From Tissierellia bacterium (GTDB taxonomy: Bacteria; Bacillota; Clostridia; Tissierellales; Tepidimicrobiaceae): DNA of 33,260 nucleotides. Positions 16,345 through 24,687 of this stretch are shown here, in pieces; position 1 is the first letter of the stretch; the number at the start of each line of letters is the position of its first letter. Where the stretch lies: contig JAAYRD010000147.1 of NCBI GenBank assembly GCA_012518955.1, forward strand, positions 1-33,260, in the 5' to 3' direction. Both the position numbers and the translations under genes were made by a program. Under the pieces are notes generated by a model. That model was not told the DNA's origin. It saw only the letters and a list, made by a program, of their open reading frames with translations, and ran no database searches.

Positions 16345-19300
16345 ATGGTTAAAAAGTTTAGGAAAATCCTAGTGGCGAATAGGGGAGAAATAGCAATAAG
16401 AATATTTAGAGCTTGTAGTGAATTAGGAATAAGATCTATAGCTATATATTCTAACGAGGATAAAAATTCTCTCTTTAGAACAAAGGCTGATGAATCCTAT
16501 TTAATAGGACAGAACAAAGGGCCCATAGATGCCTATTTAAACATTGACGAAATCATTAATCTTGCATTGAAAAAAGGTGTGGATGCCATACATCCAGGAT
16601 ATGGTTTTTTATCTGAAAACCCGGAGTTTGCAAAGAAATGTCATGAGGTTGGGATTGAATTCATAGGTCCAACATATGAAATGATGGAGCAGTTGGGAGA
16701 TAAGGTAAAATCCAAAAAAGTAGCCAATAGCGTTGGGGTACCAATCATCCCAGGTTTAGAGAAAGTTGCTTTTACGGAAGAAGATGCTATAGAAATGGCT
16801 AATTATTGCGGATATCCCGTAATCTTAAAAGCTGCTGCTGGTGGTGGCGGTAGAGGGATGAGAGTAGTAAGGGAAGAGAAGGACTTGATAAAAGAATACC
16901 AAAGTGCAAAAAATGAAGCTAAGAAAGCTTTTGGTATAGACGATATATTTATAGAAAAATATCTGGAAAATCCAAAACATATAGAAGTTCAAATAATGGG
17001 AGATAAATATGGAAATGTCGTACATCTATATGAAAGGGATTGCTCTATCCAGAGAAGGCATCAAAAAGTAGTTGAATATACGCCTGCATTTACCTTAACA
17101 GAAGAGCAAAGAAAAAACATTTGCGATGATGCTGTTAAAATAGCAAAGGCTGTTAATTATAGGAATGTGGGAACAGTTGAATTTTTATTAGATTCCCATG
17201 GAAACCATTATTTTATAGAAGTCAATCCAAGAATACAGGTTGAGCATACGGTATCTGAGATGACAACTGGTATCGATATTGTGCAAAATCAGATCCTATT
17301 AGCCGAGGGATATTCTCTTGATTCTGATGAAATAGGGATTAAGGGACAAGAAGATATTCAACCTAGAGGATATGCTATTCAATGTAGGGTTACCACTGAG
17401 GATCCATTGAACAATTTTGCTCCAGATACAGGTGCTATAGATATATATAGAACCGGTTCTGGATTTGGAATAAGATTAGACGGGGGCAGTGGATTTACTG
17501 GAGCAGTCATAAGCCCTTATTATGACAGTCTTTTGGTAAAGGTTACTTCTTGGTCTAGAACTTTTGATGATGCTGCTAGAAAGGCTCGCAGAGCATTAGG
17601 AGAGCTTAAGATTAGGGGAGTAAAGACTAATGTACCATTCTTGGTAAATGTTCTAAATCATGAGAAGTTTTTAAGTGGAAAATGTGATACTGGATTTATA
17701 CTAAAGAATCCAGAATTGTTTGATATAACTACTAGCAGGGATAGAGAGCTTAGAGTTCTTAATTATATAGGAGAAAAGGTAGTAAATGAAACCAAAGGTA
17801 ATAAACCAGATTTTGATGTTCCTAAAGTTCCAGAGGTAGTTAGACCTGAAAGACAATATGGTACTAAGCAGATATTGGATGAAAAAGGGCCGGAAGGATT
17901 GGTTGAATGGATTAAAGGCAATGACAACCTATTGTTGACGGATACAACAATGAGGGATGCTCATCAATCTTTAATGGCTACTAGGGTAAGAACTACGGAT
18001 ATGTTAAAAATTGCAAAGGCAACCTCTGTATTGGGTAAGGATTTGTTTTCCTTAGAGATGTGGGGAGGAGCTACTTTTGATGTGGCCTATAGATTCTTAA
18101 ATGAATCCCCTTGGACAAGGTTGGAACTTTTAAGAAAGAAGATACCTAATATATTATTCCAAATGTTACTTAGGGGAGCCAATGGAGTAGGCTATAAGAA
18201 TTATCCGGACAATGTAATAAGAGAATTTGTAAGGCAATCCGCTGAAAGTGGAATAGATGTATTTAGGATATTTGATTCTTTGAATTGGTTAAAAGGTATG
18301 GAAGTAGCCATAGATGAAGTGTTAAAATCTGGTAAGATAGCAGAAGCTTGCATATGTTATACTGGTGATATTTTGGACAAAAGCAAGGATAAATATACTT
18401 TAGATTATTATGTAAAGACAGCAAAGGAAATAGAGAAAACGGGAGCTCATATATTAGGAATTAAGGATATGTCTTCCCTATTGAAGCCAGAGGCAGCTTA
18501 TCAATTAGTGAAAGCATTGAAGGAAGAGATAAGTATTCCAATCCATTTGCATACCCATGATACAAGTGGCAATGGAATTGCAACTGTATTGATGGCAGCC
18601 CATGCTGGAGTGGATATAGTAGATACAGCATTCAATAGTATGGCAGGGCTAACAAGTCAACCAGCTCTAAATTCTGTAGTTGCGGCTTTGGAACATACGG
18701 ATAGAAGTACTGGATTGGAATTAGACGATTTGCAGACTATATCTGACTATTGGAGCGCTGTAAGACCAGTTTATAGTCAGTTTGAATCAGGACTAAAATC
18801 GGGAACTACTGAAATATATAAATATGAGATTCCTGGAGGTCAATATTCAAACCTTAGGCCTCAGGTTGAAAGTTTTGGACTAGGACATAGATTTGAAGAA
18901 GTTAAGGAGATGTATAAGGTTGTAAATGAAATGCTGGGAGATATAGTAAAGGTTACACCTTCTTCTAAGGTTGTAGGAGATATGGCTATATTCATGGTAC
19001 AAAACGATCTGACTCCAGAAAACATCTATGAAAAGGCCAAAGATAGGGCTTTTCCAGATTCATTGGTATCATATTTCCAGGGAATGATGGGTCAACCTAT
19101 GGGTGGATTCCCAGAGAGACTGCAGAAACTAGTACTAAAAGGAGAAGAACCTATAACCTGTAGACCAGGAGAATTACTTGAACCTGAAGACTTTGAAAAG
19201 ATCGAGCAGGAATTGAGAGATGAACATGGCATAGAGCCGGATATGAAGGATATCCTATCCTATGCACTATATCCTAAGGTATTTGAGGATTATCTAAAAT

Positions 19301-19776
19301 ATATTAAGGAGCAGGGCGATTTTAGTAGGATGGGTAGCGATATATTTTTCCATGGTCTAAGAGAAGGGGAGACCTGTGAAGTAGAAATTGATGAAGGAAA
19401 AGTATTGGTCATAAAGCTTCTAGAAATAGGTAGACTAGACGATGAAGGCTATAGGACCTTATACTTTGAGGTGAACGACAGTAGGAGAGCTGTTAAGATA
19501 TTTGATAAAGCAAGCAATGTAGTAAATGACGTAGCTTATACACAGATGGCAGATCCGGAAAACGAGCTAGAAATTGGAGCAAGTATTCCAGGAGTTGTGG
19601 CAAAGATATTGGTAGAACCTGGTGATGAGGTTAAAGAAAACCAATTGGTGGCAGTAATAGAGGCCATGAAGATGGAAACCCATGTTACTACTAATGTAGC
19701 TGGAACAGTTCAATCCATAGGAGTTAAAGAAGGGGATAATGTAGAAGCTGGAGAACTGTTGATTAGATTAGAATAA
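16345..19776 (+). CDS. pyc: Pyruvate carboxylase
   Basis: A 1143-residue biotin enzyme that carboxylates pyruvate to oxaloacetate with ATP and bicarbonate. The biotin carboxylase domain (about 1-450) shows AAAGGGGRGMR (163-172) and the EVNPRIQVEHTVSE motif. The carboxyltransferase barrel begins with DTTMRDAHQS (533-542); K707 of GIKDMSSL is the probable carbamylated lysine, and H736 and H738 in HLHTHD bind metal. The biotinyl domain ends the protein with K1109 in EAMKMETH. It is full length with all domains on one chain. It lies last in the operon and supplies oxaloacetate to the Re-citrate synthase. Start is preceded by GGGGG. Whether acetyl-CoA activates it cannot be seen. Confidence 0.97.
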   Translation: MVKKFRKILVANRGEIAIRIFRACSELGIRSIAIYSNEDKNSLFRTKADESYLIGQNKGPIDAYLNIDEIINLALKKGVDAIHPGYGFLSENPEFAKKCHEVGIEFIGPTYEMMEQLGDKVKSKKVANSVGVPIIPGLEKVAFTEEDAIEMANYCGYPVILKAAAGGGGRGMRVVREEKDLIKEYQSAKNEAKKAFGIDDIFIEKYLENPKHIEVQIMGDKYGNVVHLYERDCSIQRRHQKVVEYTPAFTLTEEQRKNICDDAVKIAKAVNYRNVGTVEFLLDSHGNHYFIEVNPRIQVEHTVSEMTTGIDIVQNQILLAEGYSLDSDEIGIKGQEDIQPRGYAIQCRVTTEDPLNNFAPDTGAIDIYRTGSGFGIRLDGGSGFTGAVISPYYDSLLVKVTSWSRTFDDAARKARRALGELKIRGVKTNVPFLVNVLNHEKFLSGKCDTGFILKNPELFDITTSRDRELRVLNYIGEKVVNETKGNKPDFDVPKVPEVVRPERQYGTKQILDEKGPEGLVEWIKGNDNLLLTDTTMRDAHQSLMATRVRTTDMLKIAKATSVLGKDLFSLEMWGGATFDVAYRFLNESPWTRLELLRKKIPNILFQMLLRGANGVGYKNYPDNVIREFVRQSAESGIDVFRIFDSLNWLKGMEVAIDEVLKSGKIAEACICYTGDILDKSKDKYTLDYYVKTAKEIEKTGAHILGIKDMSSLLKPEAAYQLVKALKEEISIPIHLHTHDTSGNGIATVLMAAHAGVDIVDTAFNSMAGLTSQPALNSVVAALEHTDRSTGLELDDLQTISDYWSAVRPVYSQFESGLKSGTTEIYKYEIPGGQYSNLRPQVESFGLGHRFEEVKEMYKVVNEMLGDIVKVTPSSKVVGDMAIFMVQNDLTPENIYEKAKDRAFPDSLVSYFQGMMGQPMGGFPERLQKLVLKGEEPITCRPGELLEPEDFEKIEQELRDEHGIEPDMKDILSYALYPKVFEDYLKYIKEQGDFSRMGSDIFFHGLREGETCEVEIDEGKVLVIKLLEIGRLDDEGYRTLYFEVNDSRRAVKIFDKASNVVNDVAYTQMADPENELEIGASIPGVVAKILVEPGDEVKENQLVAVIEAMKMETHVTTNVAGTVQSIGVKEGDNVEAGELLIRLE

Positions 19777-19806
19777 ATGTAGATTTATGGAAATGAAGAT
19801 ATAAAG

Positions 19807-19838
19807 AACCTCTTTCCTCTAGAGGAAGGAGGTTTTTT
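19807..19838 (+). terminator. Terminator of the 2-oxoglutarate operon
   Basis: AACCTC-TTTCCTC pairs with GAGGAA-GGAGGTT around a short TA loop, followed by TTTTTT (to 19838). It lies 30 nt after the pyruvate carboxylase stop. Confidence 0.85.
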
Positions 19839-19919
19839 ATATGGGAAAAGTTTATTAGTATATATAATTATGTTATAATAAAAAAGTTAATATTATAACA
19901 AGAGCAAGGAGGCTTACTG

Positions 19920-21278
19920 TTGGAGGAAAAATTAAATTTTAAGCAAAACTTATTGATTGGTTCATTATTATTTGGATTATTTTTTGGAGCAGGCAACTTG
20001 ATTTTCCCGGTACAAATGGGACAAGCAGCTGGAAGTAATACTTTACCAGCTACCATTGGATTTTTAATCACAGGTGTAGGATTGCCTATACTAGGGGTTA
20101 TTGCATCAGCACTTTCGGAAAGTAAGAGTCTATTTGATATGGCTAGACCAATTAATTCAGGCTATGCAACTTTCTTTACCTGTGCATTATATTTAACTAT
20201 AGGTCCATTATTTGCTATTCCCCGTACTGCTACCGTTGCATTTGAAGTGGGAATGCACCCTTTTATTCCAGGACAATATTTAAAGTTAGGATTATTTATT
20301 TTTTCATTTATTTTTTTCGCTTTAACTCTTTATTTTTCATTGAGACCAGGACGAATTCTAGATTGGGTAGGTAAATATCTTACTCCTATATTCTTAGTAC
20401 TTTTGTCTATTTTATTAATTGCAACATTTGTAAAGCCAATGGGACAAGTAAGTGAGTATTCACCTCAAGGAAATTATATGGATAGGGCATTATTTACTGG
20501 TTTACTAGATGGATATAATACCATGGATGCTTTGGCATCTTTAGCCTTTGCTATCATTATTATTTCTAATATAAAAAAGCTAGGTGTTAAAAATCCTCAT
20601 TCAATTGCCATTGAGACATGTAAATCCGGTTTATTTAGCATTGCTGGTATGACTATTATTTATGCATCTTTAGCATATATGGGAGCTACAAGCTTAGGTA
20701 GTGTAGAGCGTGCTGATAATGGAGGGATTATTTTATCTTTGGTTAGCAACAACTATTTTGGTTTTGTTGGAAAGGTACTATTGGCAGCTATTGTAGGAGT
20801 TGCCTGTTTGAAAACAGCTATTGGTTTAATAACCGCCTGCGCTGAAATGTTCAGTGAAATGTTTCCAAGATCTATTTCTTATAGAAACTATGCCATTGTA
20901 TTTACTCTATTTTCATTTATAATTGCTAATTTTGGGTTGAACAATATAATTAGATTATCAATACCAGTGCTTATGTTCTTATATCCTTTAGCAATTACTT
21001 TAATAATACTATCCCTGCTAGCTCCACTGATTCATAAACAAAGGGATATCTATAGATGGACAACTGGGTTAACCATTATTGCAGCATTTTTCGATCTATG
21101 TAAAGCATTACCTGAATCCATGCAGAGTAATGTAGTGATTAAGCAAATAGTTGATTTTGCCCATTCACATCTACCTGGATTTGATTATGGATTTGGTTGG
21201 ATTTTACCAGCGTTTTGTGGATTTCTTATAGGATTGATTATTTGGGGTGTCCGTACAAAAAAACCGAGCCTAAACTAA
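19920..21278 (+). CDS. brnQ: Branched-chain amino acid carrier (BrnQ/LIVCS family)
   Basis: A 452-residue carrier with about twelve membrane helices that imports leucine, isoleucine and valine with Na+ or H+. Diagnostic segments are the N-terminal LLFGLFFGAGNLIFPVQMGQAAG and TIGPLFAIPRTATVAFEVG, with LDGYNTMDALASLAFAIIII later. The length matches BrnQ. It starts at TTG with AAGGAGG 9 nt upstream. No T-box or other recognised leader precedes it; a TATAAT at about 19873 lacks a clear -35. A 20-bp terminator hairpin follows, so it is transcribed apart from the downstream P-protein-like pair. Confidence 0.93.
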   Translation: MEEKLNFKQNLLIGSLLFGLFFGAGNLIFPVQMGQAAGSNTLPATIGFLITGVGLPILGVIASALSESKSLFDMARPINSGYATFFTCALYLTIGPLFAIPRTATVAFEVGMHPFIPGQYLKLGLFIFSFIFFALTLYFSLRPGRILDWVGKYLTPIFLVLLSILLIATFVKPMGQVSEYSPQGNYMDRALFTGLLDGYNTMDALASLAFAIIIISNIKKLGVKNPHSIAIETCKSGLFSIAGMTIIYASLAYMGATSLGSVERADNGGIILSLVSNNYFGFVGKVLLAAIVGVACLKTAIGLITACAEMFSEMFPRSISYRNYAIVFTLFSFIIANFGLNNIIRLSIPVLMFLYPLAITLIILSLLAPLIHKQRDIYRWTTGLTIIAAFFDLCKALPESMQSNVVIKQIVDFAHSHLPGFDYGFGWILPAFCGFLIGLIIWGVRTKKPSLN

Positions 21279-21327
21279 AGGTTTGGCAAAGTATACTATA
21301 AATGAAAAATATAAATTATGTAATATG

Positions 21328-21372
21328 AAAAAACAAACTTTGGTCTAATTTTTAGACCAAAGTTTGTTTTTT
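21328..21372. terminator. Strong terminator after brnQ
   Basis: A perfect 20-bp stem (21328-21347 with 21353-21372) containing AACTTTGGTCTA and a 5-nt loop, flanked by A6 and T6. Works on both strands. Confidence 0.9.
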
Positions 21373-21612
21373 ATAGAGCTATTTAAAATTAATATCTTTT
21401 TAATAAGACATAAAAGGATTTATATTCCATGGTTATTCAATAATACTATGCTTTTTACTTTAGGAGTAATTATAAAGGAAAATAGCAGTTAGAATTGATT
21501 AAATAAAATTTAGAATATTTTATACGATAGAGCCATATATTGTATAGAAGATTGTCCATGTTTTGGAAATTTAAAATGTATTCAGTAAAAAATTATTAAT
21601 GGAGGGATTAAT
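21373..21612. other. Intergenic region upstream of the GcvPA-like gene
   Basis: A 240-nt A+T-rich stretch. I looked for tandem glycine riboswitch hallmarks and T-box motifs and found none. TATACG and TATAGA could act as -10 elements but no clear -35 stands 17 nt upstream. It ends with the RBS GGAGGG before a GTG start. Confidence 0.3.
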
Positions 21613-23001
21613 GTGGATAAAATAGTATATCCTTATATACCTAACTCAGTACCAGAAATTAAGAAACAGATGTTAGAAGAACTAGGTCTAAAGGATGTGG
21701 AAGAAATTTATGCAGAAATTCCAGATCATTTACGATTTAAAGGTGAAATGGATTTGCCAGAGCCTCTTTTATCAGAATATGAATTGGAAAGGCATGTGGA
21801 AGGACTGCTGGCTAAAGATAAGGATTGTAAAGAATATATAAATTTTTTGGGTGGTGGAACCTGGCAGCATTATGTACCAGAGGTATGCGATACAATAAAC
21901 TCTAGAGATGAGTTTCTAACAGCATATGTAGGAGCTGCATATGCAGACCATGGTAAATTTCAAGCTATGTTTGAATTCACTAGTATGTTAGGAGAGTTAT
22001 TAGATTTTGATGTGGTAAGTACTCCTACATACGATTGGGGAATGGCAGCGGGTTTTGCTATAAGAATGGCGGCTAGAATTACAGGTAGAAATGAAGTATT
22101 AATTCCTAAAACTATAGCTCCTGATCGTTATCTATGTATAGAAAATGTATGTAAACCTATAATTAAAATTAAACTTATTGATTACAATAAGGAATCAGGT
22201 TTGCTTGATTTAGAAGATCTTAAGGATAATATTTCGGATAAGACTGCGGCTATATATTTTGAAAACCCCTCATATCTTGGCTTTATAGAAACTCAAGGAG
22301 AAGAAATTTCAAGGATTGTCCATGAAAACAATGCTATTAGTATAGTAGGGGTAGACCCCAGTTCATTAGGAGTACTGGCACCTCCAAGTCATTACGGTGC
22401 AGACATTGCATGTGGAGAGCTTCAACCATTAGGTATGCATATGAATGCTGGAGGAGGTCTTGCAGGGTTTATAGCTTCTAGAGATGAAGAAAAATATGTT
22501 GCAGAATATCCAACTCAACTTTGGGGAATAACGGAAACCATTAAAGAAGGAGAATATGGGTTTGGCGATGTAAGTTTTGAAAGGACTTCCTATGCATCTA
22601 GGGAGAATGCAAAAGATTTTCTAGGTACTCAGGCTGCTTTATGGGGTATTACAGCAGGGGTATATCTTGCACTTATGGGTCCTAAGGGAATGCAAGAGTT
22701 AGGGGAAGGAATAATGCAAAGAGTAAATTATGCTCAGCACATATTAGGTAAAATTCCAGGAGTTAAAGTGCCAACATTAAATTCCATTAATTTTAAGGAG
22801 TTTATAGTAAACTTTGATGATACTGATAAGGATGTATCAGATATAAATAGAAATTTATTAGAGTATGGAATATTTGGGGGAAAAGATCTCTCTAAAGAAT
22901 TTCCAGAGTTAGGAAATAGCGCACTCTATTGTATTACTGAAATTCATACAAAGAGTGATATAGATAAGCTGGCAGATATTCTTAAGAAAGTATTAGCATA
23001 A
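21613..23001 (+). CDS. Divergent GcvPA-like PLP protein (P-protein N-terminal half)
   Basis: A 462-residue protein aligning in layout with subunit 1 of two-subunit glycine dehydrogenase (decarboxylating). It opens with YIPNSVPEIKKQMLEELGL and has LPEPLLSEYELERHVEGLLAK, as in GcvPA. Several family motifs are changed: GGGTWQHYVPEV (80-91) where GcvPA has GAGxYDHYIPSV; TPTYDWGMAAG (137-147) instead of xxMYDGATAxAEA; and ELQPLGMHMNAGGGLAG (269-285) instead of GxGQxLGxPLSFGGPYLGF. The usual RREKATSNICT region reads ASRENAKDFLGTQ. Automatic annotation would call it gcvPA, but the substrate may not be glycine. It starts with GTG behind GGAGGG, 28 nt before its partner gene; the pair is one operon. 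Confidence 0.8.
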   Translation: MDKIVYPYIPNSVPEIKKQMLEELGLKDVEEIYAEIPDHLRFKGEMDLPEPLLSEYELERHVEGLLAKDKDCKEYINFLGGGTWQHYVPEVCDTINSRDEFLTAYVGAAYADHGKFQAMFEFTSMLGELLDFDVVSTPTYDWGMAAGFAIRMAARITGRNEVLIPKTIAPDRYLCIENVCKPIIKIKLIDYNKESGLLDLEDLKDNISDKTAAIYFENPSYLGFIETQGEEISRIVHENNAISIVGVDPSSLGVLAPPSHYGADIACGELQPLGMHMNAGGGLAGFIASRDEEKYVAEYPTQLWGITETIKEGEYGFGDVSFERTSYASRENAKDFLGTQAALWGITAGVYLALMGPKGMQELGEGIMQRVNYAQHILGKIPGVKVPTLNSINFKEFIVNFDDTDKDVSDINRNLLEYGIFGGKDLSKEFPELGNSALYCITEIHTKSDIDKLADILKKVLA

Positions 23002-23029
23002 AAGTATTGAAAAAAGGGGAGGTATAAAC

Positions 23030-24583
23030 ATGGCAAAGCTAAAGATACGAGAAAATTATCATCAGGCTAGATGGGATGAGCCGATTATATATGAGCTTTC
23101 AACACCAGGAGAACGAGGAATACTAGTTCCAGAACCAGAACCAGAAATTAAGAATAAAGCCGGAGATGTGCTGTTAAATCTACCAGAATCTATGTGTCGT
23201 AAAGAAGAACCCAATTTACCTGAAATATCTCAAAAACAAGTATTAGCTCACTATTTACATCTCTCGCAGGAAACACTAGGGTCAAACTTGAACAATGATA
23301 TAAGTCAAGGTACCTGTACTATGAAATATAATCCTAGAATAAATGAAAAGTTAGCAGGGTTGATCCATCATGTACATCCATTACAAGATGAAAGTACTAT
23401 GCAAGGTCTTTTAGCTATAAATTATAAATTTGAACATTTCTTAAAAGAAATATCGGGGATGGATAAATTTACATTACAACCTGGTGGCGGCTCCCATGCA
23501 GTATATACTGCTGCATCAATAATTAGAGCATATCATGAATCAAATGGAGAGCTAGAGCAGCGAGATGAGATTATAACTACTATATTTTCACATCCTTGTG
23601 ATGCTGCAACTCCTGCTACTGCTGGATTTAAGGTTGTAACATTGTATCCAAATGAAGAAACTGGTATTCCGGACTTAGAGGCATTAGAAGAGGCAGTATC
23701 CGAACGTACTGCAGCTGTATTCATTACAAACCCAGAAGATACGGGAATCTATAATAGGGAAATTGATAAATTTGTTCAAACAGTTCAAAATGCGGGAGCC
23801 TTGTGTTTTTATGATCAGGCTAACGCCAATGGGATGTTGGGAATTACTAGGGCTAGAGAAGCTGGATTTGATATGTGTCATTTTAATGTCCACAAGACTT
23901 TCGGTACACCTCATGGCTGTTCAGGACCTGGATCAGGAGCCTTGGGAGTAAGAGAGCATTTGGTTAGGTTTTTACCGGTTCCTACAGTTGAGTTTGATGG
24001 AGAAAAATATTATCTAGATTATGATAAACCTGAAAGTATAGGAAAGGTAAGGGGATTTTTTGGAGTTGCTCCAGTTACTTTGAAAGCATATAGCTGGGTT
24101 ATGATGCTAGGGGCTGAAGGGTTAAAAGAAGTTGCAGAGATTTCCGTTTTAAACAACAATTATCTGCAAAAGAAGGTAGAGGAAATACCCGGAGTTGGTA
24201 CTTGGTACGCTGAAGGACGTCGCCGACTAGAGCAGGTGAGATATAATTGGATTGAACTCGAGGAAGAAACAGGAGTGGGTACTGATGATATTATGAGGAG
24301 AATAGGAGATTATGGAATTCAACATTATTGGACCAGTCATCACCCTTGGGTGGTGCCAGAGCCATTTACTCTCGAACCTTGCGAAACCTATTCAAAGGTA
24401 GATTTAGAGGAATATGCTGCAGTATTGAAAAAAATAGCTGAAGAAGCTCGAAAAGATTCAGAGTTTGTAAAAGCTTCCCCTCACAAATGTGCAAGTCATA
24501 ATATAGCTAAACCTGAAGAATTAAATGATCCAGAAAAATGGGCAATAACTTGGAGGGCTTATCTAAGAAAACATAAAAAATAA
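23030..24583 (+). CDS. Divergent GcvPB-like PLP protein (P-protein C-terminal half)
   Basis: A 517-residue partner of the preceding gene. GcvPB-type parts include QGTCTMKYNPRIN (93-105), KYYLDYDKPESIGKVRGFFG and the Schiff-base lysine K289 in FNVHKTFGTPHGCSGPGSG. Changes from the standard subunit are marked: PGGGSHAVY (151-159) instead of PxAGAHGE, FSHPCDAATPATA (186-198) instead of DSAHGTNPASA, FYDQANANGML for YYDGANLNAIM, and HGCSGPGSG for HGGGGPGSG. The catalytic lysine is kept, so it is probably an active PLP enzyme on a different amino acid or with a different acceptor. No gcvT, gcvH or lpd lies nearby. AAAAGGGGAGG precedes the ATG. Confidence 0.8.
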   Translation: MAKLKIRENYHQARWDEPIIYELSTPGERGILVPEPEPEIKNKAGDVLLNLPESMCRKEEPNLPEISQKQVLAHYLHLSQETLGSNLNNDISQGTCTMKYNPRINEKLAGLIHHVHPLQDESTMQGLLAINYKFEHFLKEISGMDKFTLQPGGGSHAVYTAASIIRAYHESNGELEQRDEIITTIFSHPCDAATPATAGFKVVTLYPNEETGIPDLEALEEAVSERTAAVFITNPEDTGIYNREIDKFVQTVQNAGALCFYDQANANGMLGITRAREAGFDMCHFNVHKTFGTPHGCSGPGSGALGVREHLVRFLPVPTVEFDGEKYYLDYDKPESIGKVRGFFGVAPVTLKAYSWVMMLGAEGLKEVAEISVLNNNYLQKKVEEIPGVGTWYAEGRRRLEQVRYNWIELEEETGVGTDDIMRRIGDYGIQHYWTSHHPWVVPEPFTLEPCETYSKVDLEEYAAVLKKIAEEARKDSEFVKASPHKCASHNIAKPEELNDPEKWAITWRAYLRKHKK

Positions 24584-24607
24584 TAGTTGTTAAAATTATT
24601 ATACAAT

Positions 24608-24658
24608 CGCCTACCAAAGTGTACAGTCTTTGGTAGGCGGCATAAAATCCAATATAAT
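24608..24658 (+). promoter_or_regulatory. Promoter overlapping a 12-bp inverted repeat
   Basis: CGCCTACCAAAG (24608-24619) and CTTTGGTAGGCG (24628-24639) form a perfect inverted repeat with an 8-nt centre. TTGGTA (24630-24635) inside the right arm, 17 nt, and TATAAT (24653-24658) make a reasonable promoter for the kinase-like gene. No T-run follows the repeat, so it is more likely an operator or mRNA-processing hairpin than a terminator. Confidence 0.5.
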
Positions 24659-24687
24659 ATACGATATAACAAAGGGGGTTGAAATCT

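Noticed and set aside
21373-21612. Glycine riboswitch before the GcvPA-like gene
   Set aside because: Neither aptamer hallmark nor tandem arrangement is present.
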